46,422 nt of DNA from Paracoccus homiensis. GTDB taxonomy: Bacteria > Pseudomonadota > Alphaproteobacteria > Rhodobacterales > Rhodobacteraceae. Position 1 is the first letter of the stretch. Every line of letters begins with the position of its first letter. The notes beneath the pieces were generated by a model. That model was not told where the DNA came from and did not search any database. It was given only the letters and a program-made list of their open reading frames with translations. The stretch lies in contig NZ_FOHO01000022.1 in the NCBI RefSeq assembly GCF_900111675.1, positions 1 through 46,422 of the forward strand, in the 5' to 3' direction. Made by a program: the position numbers and the translations under genes. Shown here piece after piece: positions 33,375-42,076 of the stretch.

Positions 33375-34409
33375 ATGTCACAAGCGATCAAGGCCGAAAC
33401 GGGGCGGGCTGCGCGACCTTTGGCGGGCCTAATTCCGGATCCGGGAAAGATCCACCGTCTTTCGGCCCTGCTGACGCTGCTATTGCTGATCGTGGGCTTT
33501 TCGCTGGCAAGTCCGGCGTTTCTGTCGGTGAGCAACTCGTTGACGGTCCTTTTGCAGACCTCGGTGATCGGCCTTCTGGGGATCGGCATGACGATGGTGA
33601 TCATCACCGGCGGTATCGACCTGTCGGTCGGTTCCGTGCTGGCGTTGTCCGGGGTCGGCACGGCGATGGCAGTCAAGGCCGGGGTGCCGGTCGGTCCTGC
33701 GATGGGGCTCGGGGTGGCGATCGGTGCATTTTGCGGGGCGATCAACGGGCTTGTCGTGACCAAGGCAAGGATACCGCCCTTTGTCGCGACCCTGGGGATG
33801 ATGTTGATGGCGCGCGGGCTTGCGCTGCAACTGACCGGGGCGGCGCCGATCTCGCAACTGGGCGAGGCGTTTGGCCGCCTTGGCAACGGCGCGCTGTTCC
33901 GCGTGGTCGAGATGCAGCCCAACGGGTTTCCGAAGGTGATCTTTCCGGGCGTTCCCTATCCGGCGATCCTGCTGCTGATCGTGGCCGCCGGGGCCGCTTG
34001 TCTGCTGCGCTACCGTCAGGTCGGGCGCCATATCTATGCCACAGGTTCCAACGAAGAGGCCGCGCGGCTGTCGGGAGTGCGTGTCGATCGGACCAAGATC
34101 TATGCCTATGTCATGTCGGGCGCCCTGGCCGGACTGGCGGGCAATGTGTTGATGTCGCGCCTTGTGACCGCACAACCAAGCGAAGGTGTGATGTATGAAC
34201 TGGACGCCATCGCGGCGGCCGTCATCGGTGGCGCATCGCTGTCGGGCGGTGTGGGAACCGTGTCGGGAACGATGATCGGGGCTTTCATCATCGGCATCCT
34301 GCGCAACGGTCTGAACATGGCGGGGGTATCCGCCTTCATCCAGCAAATCGTGATCGGGGCGGTCGTCATTGCGGCGGTCTGGATCGATCAGCTGCGCAAC
34401 CGGCGTTGA
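33375..34409 (+). CDS. Sugar ABC transporter permease (RbsC type)
   Basis: A 344-residue CUT2 permease with about ten helices. Family blocks: IGMTMVIITGGIDLSVGSVLALSGVGTA, VTKARIPPFVATLGMMLMARGLAL, ATGSNEEAARLSGVRVDRTKIYAYVMSGALAGLAG and GGASLSGGVGTVSGTMIGAFIIGILRNGLNMAGV. ATG 33375 has AAGGAAGG seven bases before it; the longer frame overlaps the divergent promoter. It leads an unusual order: permease, binding protein, ATPase, then two enzymes. Confidence 0.92.
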   Translation: MSQAIKAETGRAARPLAGLIPDPGKIHRLSALLTLLLLIVGFSLASPAFLSVSNSLTVLLQTSVIGLLGIGMTMVIITGGIDLSVGSVLALSGVGTAMAVKAGVPVGPAMGLGVAIGAFCGAINGLVVTKARIPPFVATLGMMLMARGLALQLTGAAPISQLGEAFGRLGNGALFRVVEMQPNGFPKVIFPGVPYPAILLLIVAAGAACLLRYRQVGRHIYATGSNEEAARLSGVRVDRTKIYAYVMSGALAGLAGNVLMSRLVTAQPSEGVMYELDAIAAAVIGGASLSGGVGTVSGTMIGAFIIGILRNGLNMAGVSAFIQQIVIGAVVIAAVWIDQLRNRR

Positions 34410-34498
34410 CAGCCGGGCGCGACGACCGGCCCTTTTGCCGGCGCCGCAGACAACCGAGAAGACGAAAAAAGACCAATATCTCAACGAGGAGGAACGAG

Positions 34499-35437
34499 AT
34501 GCGGTATTTCAAACCTGGTGCGATTGCATCCGTCATGGCCCTGTCCGCCGGGATGGCTACGGCAGGGGAGATCGCGGTGATCGTAAAGACCACCAACTCG
34601 AATTTCTGGCAGAATGTGAACAAGGGGGCCGAAGCCGCGATCGCGGATCAATCGGAACATACGTTCAGCTTTGACGGTCCGGCGACCGAAAGCGCCGTCG
34701 CCGATCAGGTCAACCTGGTCGAGAATGCCATCAATCGCGGCGTGTCGGGGATCGTTCTTGCGCCCTCTGACCCCGAGGCGCTGGCCCCCGCGGTCAAGCG
34801 CGCTTTCGAAAGCGGCATTCCGGTCGTCATCATCGACAGCGGTCTGACCGACAGCGCCAAGGATAGCTATCAGGCCTTTCTGTCCACCGACAATTGCGCC
34901 GCGGGCGAAGAGGTCGCCAAGCGCATGATCGCCGAGGCCGGCAGTGAAGGGAAGGTGGCGGTGATGTCCTATGTCGCCGGTGTCGGGTCTGAGATCGGGC
35001 GGGTGGGCTGCTTTTCCGACTATCTGACGGCCAATTCGGACCTTGAGATCGTCGGCCCGTACTATTCGCAAAGCCAGATGGCGATGGCGCTGAACCAGAC
35101 TACGGATATCCTGGCCTCGAACCCGGATCTGGTCGGCATCTTCGGCGCGAACGAACCGACGGCGGTCGGCATGGGCCGGGCTATCATGCAGGCGGGCAAG
35201 GCCGGGCAGCTTGTCGCGCTTGGCTTTGATGGCAACGAGGATCTGCAGCAATTCGTGCGCGACGGGCTGATGCAGGCGACGGCCGTGCAGGGGTCATTCG
35301 CCATGGGCCAGATGGGCGTCAACGCGATCATCGACATTCTGGCGGGCGAAAAGGTCGAACCGTTCATCAACACCGGTGTGGTGCTGGTGGATCAGGCCAA
35401 TATCGATTCAGACGAGGCGAAGAACGTCCTGTATTGA
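34499..35437 (+). CDS. Sugar ABC transporter binding protein (RbsB type)
   Basis: A 312-residue periplasmic sugar-binding protein. The signal peptide ends near residue 21 (SAGMATAGE). Family blocks: NSNFWQNVNKGAEAAIAD, VNLVENAINRGVSGIVLAPSDPEAL, VVIIDSGLT, IFGANEPTAVGMGRAI and LGFDGNEDLQQFVRDG. AGGAGGAACGAG precedes ATG 34499; the 89-nt gap after the permease holds no obvious terminator. Neighbouring enzymes suggest an L-hexose (L-galactose or L-fucose) ligand rather than ribose. Confidence 0.92.
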   Translation: MRYFKPGAIASVMALSAGMATAGEIAVIVKTTNSNFWQNVNKGAEAAIADQSEHTFSFDGPATESAVADQVNLVENAINRGVSGIVLAPSDPEALAPAVKRAFESGIPVVIIDSGLTDSAKDSYQAFLSTDNCAAGEEVAKRMIAEAGSEGKVAVMSYVAGVGSEIGRVGCFSDYLTANSDLEIVGPYYSQSQMAMALNQTTDILASNPDLVGIFGANEPTAVGMGRAIMQAGKAGQLVALGFDGNEDLQQFVRDGLMQATAVQGSFAMGQMGVNAIIDILAGEKVEPFINTGVVLVDQANIDSDEAKNVLY

Positions 35438-35450
35438 AACGGCTTTTCCG

Positions 35451-35473
35451 AGGGGCGTGGATCCTGCGCCCTT
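35451..35473 (+). promoter_or_regulatory. Intra-operon hairpin after the binding-protein gene
   Basis: AGGGGCG (35451-35457) can pair with CGCCCTT (35467-35473; one G-U) around a 9-nt loop, 13 nt after the stop codon. It may stabilise the upstream mRNA or reduce readthrough, a common way to make more binding protein than ATPase. No T-tract beyond two bases. Confidence 0.35.
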
Positions 35474-35535
35474 CGGTTCGCAATGACGCTGCGCCTGCAC
35501 CCGGCGCGCCGACGACACTGGCAGAAAGGCACAGC

Positions 35536-36312
35536 ATGTCCCAGACCCCTTTGGTAGAGATGATCGGCATCGAAAAGCATTTTGGCGGGGTGCGCGCGGT
35601 AGATCATGTCTCGCTTGAGCTTTATCCCGGCGAGGTGGTCGGGGTGCTGGGTCACAACGGGGCGGGCAAATCCTGCCTGATGCGGATCCTGTCCGGTGCC
35701 ATGGTCCCGACCGCCGGTGAAATCCGCGTCAACGGCCAGCCGGTGAAATTCGACGACCCGACCGACGCCCGCGATGCCGGGATCGAAACGATCTATCAGA
35801 CCCTGGCGCTGGCCGATCATCTGGACGCGCCGGCGAACCTGTTCCTGGGTCGCGAACTGAAAACCCGTTTCGGCAATCTGGACGATGCGCGGATGCTGAA
35901 GGAAAGCCGCAAGGTACTGGCGCGGCTGAACCCGAATTTCAAGAACCTTGCCGATCCGGTTTCCTCGCTGTCGGGCGGGCAGCGGCAGGTCATCGCCATT
36001 GCGCGGGCGATCTATTTCGACACCAAGGTCTTGATCATGGACGAGCCGACGGCCGCGCTGGGTCCGTCCGAGACGGCGATGGTGGCCGACCTGATCCGCC
36101 AGTTGCGGGCCGAGGGGATCGGGATCCTGCTTGTCAGTCACGACATGCATGACGTCTTTGAACTGTGCAACCGCGTGGTGGTGATGAACAAGGGCAGCCT
36201 TGTGGGGGCCCATGACATCGAAGAGGTGACCAAGGATGACATCCTCAGCCTGATCGTGAAGGGCGAACTGCCTGCGGACTGGACCGCCCGCAATCTGGAG
36301 ATGTCGCTATGA
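35536..36312 (+). CDS. Sugar ABC transporter ATPase, single-domain (RbsA/FrcA-like)
   Basis: A 258-residue ATPase with one nucleotide-binding domain: Walker A GHNGAGKS, signature SSLSGGQRQ, Walker B VLIMDEPTAAL and switch His in LLVSHDMHDV. Half the length of RbsA, like the ATPase at 15265. I chose ATG 35536, preceded by GAAAGG and directly followed by conserved sequence; the frame from 35434 adds 34 unlikely residues over the hairpin. Its stop overlaps the next gene as ATGA. Confidence 0.9.
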   Translation: MSQTPLVEMIGIEKHFGGVRAVDHVSLELYPGEVVGVLGHNGAGKSCLMRILSGAMVPTAGEIRVNGQPVKFDDPTDARDAGIETIYQTLALADHLDAPANLFLGRELKTRFGNLDDARMLKESRKVLARLNPNFKNLADPVSSLSGGQRQVIAIARAIYFDTKVLIMDEPTAALGPSETAMVADLIRQLRAEGIGILLVSHDMHDVFELCNRVVVMNKGSLVGAHDIEEVTKDDILSLIVKGELPADWTARNLEMSL

Positions 36313-37319
36313 AGGATCTGCCGCGGCATCAGATGACATGCGGGGTCTGCGTTCGGCCCGGCGTCTTTGCCCTGGAAAGCCGCATCCGACCCGACAGTGC
36401 CCCGGATGACTTCCGCCTGGTCGATATCGCGGCCATCGGGATCTGCGGTACCGATTACCACATCTTTGACGGCAAGCATCCGTTTCTGGATTATCCGCGC
36501 GTGATCGGCCACGAACTGTCCGGCCATCTGGTCGACGGACCCGACGCCGGACAGCTGGTCGTCATCAACCCGTATATTTCCTGCGGCGACTGCCGCGCCT
36601 GCCGTCGGGGCAAGCCCAATTGCTGCAGCGCCATCGCGGTGCTGGGTGTTCATACCGATGGCGGCATGTGCGCGCGTATCGCCGTGCCCAGGGGCAACCT
36701 GTATCCGGCGACGGGCCTGACCCCGGTTCAGGCTGCGATGGTCGAGTTTCTGGCCATCGGTGCCCATGCCGTGGCGCGGTCGGGCTGCGGGGCGGGCGAT
36801 CGCGTGATGGTCACGGGGGCGGGGCCGATCGGGCTTGGCACGGCCCTTTTCGCGCGGATCGCGGGCGCCGAGGTGCATCTGCTTGATCTCAGCGCGGCGC
36901 GATTGGCGACGGCGGCCACTCAATTCGGCTTCAGCCGCACATACAGGCCCGGCGATGACATTCTGACGGGCGATCTGGCCGACGGTTTCGACGTGGTCTT
37001 TGACGCCACCGGCAACGCCACGGCCATCGAGGCGGGTTTTCCGCTGGTGGCGCATGGCGGGCTGACGGTTCTGGTCAGCGTGGTGAAGGACGATATCACC
37101 TTTTCGGATTCCGAGTTTCACAAGCGCGAAAGCCAGATCGTCGGCAGCCGCAATGCCACGCGGGCCGATTTCGACCGGGTGATGGCCGCGATCCGGGACG
37201 GGCTGGTGCCGACCGATCTTCTTGCCTCGGCCGTGCTGCCGCTTGCGGATCTGCCGGCGCGGTTCGCCAGCCTTGCCAAGGACCGCGATCACCTGATCAA
37301 GGTTCTGGTGACACCATGA
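36309..37319 (+). CDS. Zinc-dependent alcohol dehydrogenase, L-galactonate 5-dehydrogenase type
   Basis: A 336-residue medium-chain dehydrogenase. Catalytic zinc ligands are in GICGTD and IGHELSGH; the structural zinc site is the four-Cys loop CGDCRACRRGKPNCC; the nucleotide motif is VTGAGPIGLGTA. By family and context (E. coli LgoD and the Bacteroides L-galactonate dehydrogenase are of this type) it would oxidise L-galactonate to D-tagaturonate, the substrate of the UxaB-like enzyme. It overlaps both neighbours by ATGA, so it is tightly coupled to the transporter ATPase and to uxaA. Sorbitol-, threonine- or idonate-type activity is the alternative. Confidence 0.8.
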   Translation: MKDLPRHQMTCGVCVRPGVFALESRIRPDSAPDDFRLVDIAAIGICGTDYHIFDGKHPFLDYPRVIGHELSGHLVDGPDAGQLVVINPYISCGDCRACRRGKPNCCSAIAVLGVHTDGGMCARIAVPRGNLYPATGLTPVQAAMVEFLAIGAHAVARSGCGAGDRVMVTGAGPIGLGTALFARIAGAEVHLLDLSAARLATAATQFGFSRTYRPGDDILTGDLADGFDVVFDATGNATAIEAGFPLVAHGGLTVLVSVVKDDITFSDSEFHKRESQIVGSRNATRADFDRVMAAIRDGLVPTDLLASAVLPLADLPARFASLAKDRDHLIKVLVTP

Positions 37320-38848
37320 GCGTCGGCGACATGACCGACCATCCTGTCGCGTTGCGCCTGCACAAAGCCGACAACGTGCTTGTGGCGCTGCGGTCGGTAT
37401 CTGCGGGCACGCGGCTGCCGGGCGGCGTCGTTGCGGCACAGGCCATCCCCGCCGGGCACAAGATCGCCCTTTGCGATATCGCCCTGGGCAAGCCGATCCT
37501 GAAATACGGGCAGATGATCGGGACGGCCATCGCGCCGATCCCGGCGGGCGGGCATGTCCATGTTCAGAACCTGGGCATGGGCGAACACAAGCAGGACCAC
37601 GCCTTTGGCGCGGCAGCCCATCGCCTGCCGGACGCCGAGGGCAGGGCTGAATTTCTTGGCTATCACCGGCCCTCGGGCAGGGTGGGGACGCGAAACTATC
37701 TGGGGATTCTGACCTCGGTGAATTGCGCAGGCTCGGTCGCGCGTTTTATCGCCGAGGCGGCGCAGCGGGCGGATCTTCTGGCCGATTTTCCGAATGTGGA
37801 TGGGATTGTGCCCATCGTCCACGGCTCGGGCTGCGGCATGTCGGGCAGGGGCGAGGGCTATGACACCTTGTTCCGGACCCTTGCCGGATACGGGCAGAAC
37901 GCGAATTTCGGCGCAATCCTGATGGTCGGTCTGGGATGCGAGGTCATGCAGATCCCCGATCTGATTGATCGCCGGGCGCTGAAGGACAGCGCAAGGTTCC
38001 GCTATATGATGATCCAGCACGAAGGCGGCACGGCCGCGACCGTCGACAAGGGCCTTGCCGTGTTGCGCGATCTGGCCGCCGAGGCCAACAGGGCCAGACG
38101 TGCGCCGGCCCCGGCGCGGCATCTGGTTCTGGGGATGCAATGCGGCGGATCGGACGGGTATTCGGGCATCACGGCGAACCCTGCGCTTGGGGTGGCGTCA
38201 GACCTGCTTGTGCGTCATGGCGGAACCTCGATCCTGTCGGAAACCTCGGAAATCTACGGCGCCGAACATCTTCTGACCAGTCGCGCCGTGGATCCGGCGA
38301 CCGGGCGCAAGCTGATCGATCTGATCGAGTGGTGGGAAGACTATACCGCCCGCAATTTCGGCGAGATGGACAACAACCCCTCGCCGGGCAACAAGCGCGG
38401 CGGGCTGACGACCATTCTGGAAAAATCGCTTGGCGCGGTGGCCAAGGGCGGCAGCGCCCCTCTGTCCGGCGTCTACAAATTCGCCGAGCCGATCACCACG
38501 CCGGGCTTCGTGTTCATGGACAGCCCCGGTTATGACCCCTGTTCGGTGACGGGGCAGATCGCCTCGGGGGCCAATCTGATCGCCTTCACCACCGGGCGGG
38601 GCAGCGTTTCGGGCTATCAGCCGGTGCCCTCGATCAAGATCGCGTCGAATTCCGATCTGTGGCGCCGGATGCATACGGATATGGATGTCAACTGCGGCGA
38701 TATCCTTGAGGGCGTCAGCCTTGAGGCGAAAGGTCACGAGATTTTCGAGCTGATGCTGCAAACCGCATCCGGTCAGCCCACCAAAAGCGAGGCGCAGGGC
38801 TTTGGCGCGGTCGAATTCGTGCCGTGGCAGATCGGCGCGGTGATGTAG
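37316..38848 (+). CDS. uxaA: Altronate dehydratase-family enzyme (UxaA, full length)
   Basis: A 510-residue dehydratase joining an N-terminal SAF domain (about 10-100) and a C-terminal UxaA/GarD catalytic domain. Conserved Cys blocks for metal binding are VNCAGSV, HGSGCGMSG, VGLGCE and MQCGGSDGYSGI, followed by NNPSPGNKRGG and DSPGYDP. It should convert D-altronate to 2-keto-3-deoxy-D-gluconate. In Campylobacter-type L-fucose clusters a split UxaA homologue instead dehydrates L-fuconate, so that role is the main alternative. ATGA overlap with the zinc dehydrogenase; last gene of the operon. Confidence 0.87.
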   Translation: MSVGDMTDHPVALRLHKADNVLVALRSVSAGTRLPGGVVAAQAIPAGHKIALCDIALGKPILKYGQMIGTAIAPIPAGGHVHVQNLGMGEHKQDHAFGAAAHRLPDAEGRAEFLGYHRPSGRVGTRNYLGILTSVNCAGSVARFIAEAAQRADLLADFPNVDGIVPIVHGSGCGMSGRGEGYDTLFRTLAGYGQNANFGAILMVGLGCEVMQIPDLIDRRALKDSARFRYMMIQHEGGTAATVDKGLAVLRDLAAEANRARRAPAPARHLVLGMQCGGSDGYSGITANPALGVASDLLVRHGGTSILSETSEIYGAEHLLTSRAVDPATGRKLIDLIEWWEDYTARNFGEMDNNPSPGNKRGGLTTILEKSLGAVAKGGSAPLSGVYKFAEPITTPGFVFMDSPGYDPCSVTGQIASGANLIAFTTGRGSVSGYQPVPSIKIASNSDLWRRMHTDMDVNCGDILEGVSLEAKGHEIFELMLQTASGQPTKSEAQGFGAVEFVPWQIGAVM

Positions 38849-38873
38849 CGGTTCGCGCGCTCTGCCGGGCGGG

Positions 38874-39821
38874 CTAGGGGTCGTCGGCCCCCTCGATCAG
38901 GATCCGGGTCAGCGCCGCCTTGTCCGAAACATGCAGCTTGGCATAGATATTGCGAATATAGTGGCGCACGGTCAGCGGTGACAGCGACATGGCCTCTGCG
39001 ATGGCCTTGTGCCCCTGACCGCGCGAATACCGCTCGGCCACGTCGGCCTCGCGCTGGGTCAGGTGTTGGGCCGGGCCAAGCCCCTGAACCTGCAGGGTGA
39101 CCATTGCGCCGTCAGGACGCCAGCTTAGCCTGTGCTGGCCCAACCTGCGCCAGCCCGGTCGCGCAAATCCCGCGACCAGTTCGGCTGGCAGGAACGGCCC
39201 CGTCCAGTCGGGCCATCTTTCGACCAGCACATCGTCGAAACCGTTCGAGGCCGACAGGATCAGGCCGTCGGGTTGGCAGAGGGCGCGCACCCCTGTTTTC
39301 GCCCCGCCCGCCGCCACCCCTTCGCGTGCCGCGCGCCAGCTTTTGCCAAGCGCGTCCATCATATGCGGAAACAGGGCGGTCAGCAGGTCGCCATCCTGTG
39401 CGGTAAAGCCGATGTCGCGGCGATACAGCGACAGGAATGCCGACAGGCCCAGCCGTTCCTGACGGCACAGGATGCACAGGATATGACGGATGCCGTGGCC
39501 GCGCAGGAATGCGGCGAATTCCGCGGCCGCCGACAATTGGTCCGGGCCCATCAGATGCGCCATTTCCGGGGCGTCGATGACCCGTGGCGCGATCGGGTCC
39601 TGATGTTTTCGGGCTTCCCACTCGGCGGTATAGGTCGGTGGCAGGTTGTCGGCATGGGTCGTGTGCAGTTGCAGGCCCGAATTCAGCCCCCACCAGGCGG
39701 AATCGAACCCGACCGCGCGCCGTGCGATGTTCAGCAATTGCTGTTGATCCGCGCCGCCAGCCTGCGCGGCGCGATGCAGGTCAAGGGCGACGGCGGAGAA
39801 CCGTATAAGATCGCCGCTCAT
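38874..39821 (-). CDS. LuxR-family transcriptional regulator
   Basis: A 315-residue regulator. The C-terminal GerE/LuxR helix-turn-helix is clear (LTQREADVAERYSRGQGHKAIAEAMSLSPLTVRHYIRNIYAKLHV, about 250-295). The N-terminal ~200 residues have no motif I can name; they may be a GAF-like sensor, and lack a receiver phosphorylation site. It is divergent from the HDAC-family gene across 94 bp, so it probably controls that gene. It is convergent with the uxaA operon. Confidence 0.85.
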   Translation of the reverse strand: MSGDLIRFSAVALDLHRAAQAGGADQQQLLNIARRAVGFDSAWWGLNSGLQLHTTHADNLPPTYTAEWEARKHQDPIAPRVIDAPEMAHLMGPDQLSAAAEFAAFLRGHGIRHILCILCRQERLGLSAFLSLYRRDIGFTAQDGDLLTALFPHMMDALGKSWRAAREGVAAGGAKTGVRALCQPDGLILSASNGFDDVLVERWPDWTGPFLPAELVAGFARPGWRRLGQHRLSWRPDGAMVTLQVQGLGPAQHLTQREADVAERYSRGQGHKAIAEAMSLSPLTVRHYIRNIYAKLHVSDKAALTRILIEGADDP

Positions 39822-39915
39822 CCCGGTGCCCCTGTCATTTGTGCGGGTTCATCTGAATGTAGGCCTGGGGATGACCCGCTGGCAACCTTCTTTCCACAAC
39901 AACAGGAGAGACGGC

Positions 39916-41028
39916 ATGACAACAGGATACGTTTGGAAAGATATCTTTGCATGGCATCAGACGGGCGATGGTGGCGCGTTCCTGCCCGCCCGCGGCCTGA
40001 TCCAGCCCGGGCAACTGCATGCCGAAAATGCCGAAACCAAGCGGCGCATCCACAATCTGCTGGAGGTCAGCGGCATCCTGGACGGTCTGCACAGCATCCG
40101 CGATATCGCCGCCGCGACCGATGAGGAAATCCTTGCCGTCCATGACGCCGCCTATATCGACCACATCAAGGCGCTAAGCGCCGAGAACGGCGGCGATGCG
40201 GGCGAACTGACTCCCTTCGGCCCCGGCGGGTACGAGATCGCGGCATTGTCGGCAGGCGGCTGTCTGACAGCGGGTCGCGCTGTGATGCGGGGCGAGATCG
40301 ACAATGCCTATGTCTTGAACCGCCCGCCGGGGCATCACGCCGAACCCGATCGCGGGCGCGGATTCTGTCTGTTGGCCAATGGCCCCATCGCGGTCGAGGC
40401 GCTGCGGCGCGAATTCGGCATCGGGCGCGTGGCCTTTGTCGATTGGGACGTCCATCACGGCAACGGGGCGCAGCGCATCTATTACAACGACCCGACGACG
40501 CTGACGATCTCGATGCATCAGCACCATTATTACCCCGCCGATACAGGTGCGGTCGACGAAAACGGCAGCGGGGCAGGCGAGGGGTATAACCTGAACATCC
40601 CACTGCATCCGGGGTCCGGGCATGGCGCGTATATGCATGCCTTCGAAACCGTGGTGATCCCTGCGCTAGATCGTTTCCGGCCCGAACTGATCGTGGTGCT
40701 GTCCGGCTTTGACGGCGGTGCGCTGGACCCGCTGGGGCGCAACATGGCCTATTCGACGACATTCCGCGAGATGACGCGACAGGTCAAAAGCGCCGCCGAG
40801 CGGCATTGCCAAGGGCGGTTGCTGGTCCTGCACGAAGGGGGATATTCCGCGGCCTATGCGCCCTTCTGCGGCGCGGCGGTGGTCGAGGAACTGATGGGCG
40901 CGACCGATGTGATCGAGGATCCGTTCATCCCCATCCTTGAAGGCATCGGCATGATGGACCTGCAACCGCATCAGGCCGAGGCCATCGCGCGATCCGCCGC
41001 GCTGGTCAGCAGGATCGAAGCCCCCTGA
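39916..41028 (+). CDS. Histone deacetylase-superfamily amidohydrolase
   Basis: A 370-residue class II-like deacetylase. The paired His are in NRPPGHHAEPDRGRGFC, zinc ligands in FVDWDVHHGNGAQ and LSGFDGGALDPLG, and the transition-state Tyr in LHEGGYS. Bacterial members deacetylate acetylpolyamines or other small N-acetyl compounds; none acts on histones here. ATG 39916 is preceded by AGGAGAGACGGC; the longer frame from 39826 overlaps the promoter. No signal peptide. The nearby transporter (42077) could bring in its substrate, but the genes are not in one operon. Confidence 0.9.
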   Translation: MTTGYVWKDIFAWHQTGDGGAFLPARGLIQPGQLHAENAETKRRIHNLLEVSGILDGLHSIRDIAAATDEEILAVHDAAYIDHIKALSAENGGDAGELTPFGPGGYEIAALSAGGCLTAGRAVMRGEIDNAYVLNRPPGHHAEPDRGRGFCLLANGPIAVEALRREFGIGRVAFVDWDVHHGNGAQRIYYNDPTTLTISMHQHHYYPADTGAVDENGSGAGEGYNLNIPLHPGSGHGAYMHAFETVVIPALDRFRPELIVVLSGFDGGALDPLGRNMAYSTTFREMTRQVKSAAERHCQGRLLVLHEGGYSAAYAPFCGAAVVEELMGATDVIEDPFIPILEGIGMMDLQPHQAEAIARSAALVSRIEAP

Positions 41029-41094
41029 GATTTCCGGCGTCGCCGCCTGATCCGCGGTGGCGCCGGTCTATCGCCCCGAGGGCTGGCGCGATAA

Positions 41095-41122
41095 CAGGGC
41101 CGTGATCAGCGGCGCGGCCCTG
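41095..41122. terminator. Hairpin in the HDAC-esterase gap, possible terminator
   Basis: CAGGGCCG (41095-41102) and CGGCCCTG (41115-41122) are perfect 8-bp arms with a 12-nt loop, 66 nt after the HDAC-family stop codon. No long T-tract follows. The remaining 150-bp gap shows no other recognisable site. Confidence 0.35.
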
Positions 41123-41178
41123 CTGGCCTTTCGTCGCGGCGCGTGTTCTGCTTGCCGCGATGCAGATGCGGGGGGCTA

Positions 41179-42006
41179 ATGGCGGGACTGTTCAGACTGG
41201 CCGTTTTGGGCGCGGCACTGTGGGTGACGGCCGCAATCGGCGCGACCGCGGCGGATTGCGGGTCCCCGGATCAGCCATGCACGCTTGCAGGTGGTTCCTA
41301 TCACATGGCCGTGCCCGAAGGATCGGTCCCGCGCGGCATCGTCATGCATCTGCATGGCGGCGGTGCGTCGGGGCAGGCGATGCTGACTTCGGATCTGGGC
41401 AAAGAGGCTGTCGCGCGGGGCTATGTGCTGATCGCGCCGAATGGTGAACATCCCGAAAACCGCTGGACCCGCGACTGGTCGGTCGACGCCGGGAACATGG
41501 ATTTTGAAAGGGACGATATCGCCTTTCTGAATGCGGTTCTGGCCGACGCCAGATCACGGACCGGCATGTCCGATGCCCCGGTCTATCTTGCCGGATTTTC
41601 GCGCGGCGCGTCGATGGTCTGGAACATGGCCTGCAAGCAACCCGATTTCGCGCTGGCCTATGCCCCGCTTGCCGGCGCATTCTGGGAACCGCTGCCACGG
41701 GATTGCGCGGCCCCTGTCAGGCTGTTTCACACGCATGGCTGGGCGGACCGGACGGTCCCGCTGGAAGGTCGATCCTTTCGGAAAGGCGCTGTGGTGCAGG
41801 GCGATGTCTGGGCCGCGCTGGCCCTGCTGCGCCGGGTCAACGGCTGTGACAACCGTCAGCCCGACGACAGCCAGACCACGGACGGCCTGTGGACCCGTGA
41901 CTGGCGCGATTGCGCCGGTGCGCCGATCCGGCTGCAATTGCATCGGGGTGGACATGGCGCGCCAGAGGGTTGGGGCGACGCGGTGATGGACTGGTTCGAA
42001 AACTGA
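41179..42006 (+). CDS. Exported esterase, PHB depolymerase/LpqC-like
   Basis: A 275-residue alpha/beta-hydrolase of the esterase-PHB-depolymerase (feruloyl/acetyl-xylan esterase-like) family. The signal peptide runs to about residue 23 (GATAAD). Oxyanion strand VMHLHGGGASGQAM, nucleophile AGFSRGASMVW, acid in THGWADRTVP and His in LHRGGHGAP complete the triad. Cys pairs (CGSPDQPC, and NGC/RDC later) suggest disulfides. It could cleave ester side groups from polysaccharide outside the cytoplasm. I chose ATG 41179 as the signal peptide begins there; the frame from 41143 adds a Cys-rich stretch unlike a leader. Confidence 0.87.
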   Translation: MAGLFRLAVLGAALWVTAAIGATAADCGSPDQPCTLAGGSYHMAVPEGSVPRGIVMHLHGGGASGQAMLTSDLGKEAVARGYVLIAPNGEHPENRWTRDWSVDAGNMDFERDDIAFLNAVLADARSRTGMSDAPVYLAGFSRGASMVWNMACKQPDFALAYAPLAGAFWEPLPRDCAAPVRLFHTHGWADRTVPLEGRSFRKGAVVQGDVWAALALLRRVNGCDNRQPDDSQTTDGLWTRDWRDCAGAPIRLQLHRGGHGAPEGWGDAVMDWFEN

Positions 42007-42076
42007 TCGCCCGGCGGCGGCACCGGATCCTGCCGGGCGGCCCCATGCGCCGCCCGACAATCCGTGTCGCGCCTGT

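Noticed and set aside
29047..38848. Reading cluster D as a plain L-rhamnose or L-fucose operon
   Set aside because: No RhaD, FucA, fuconate-type SDR dehydrogenase or KDF hydrolase is present, while UxaB-like and L-galactonate-dehydrogenase-like enzymes are. L-fucose use by the same enzymes remains possible as a side activity.
41029..41178. Possible coding fragment between the HDAC-family and esterase genes
   Set aside because: A short open stretch exists but has no start, no ribosome site and no recognisable motif; a hairpin explains part of it better.
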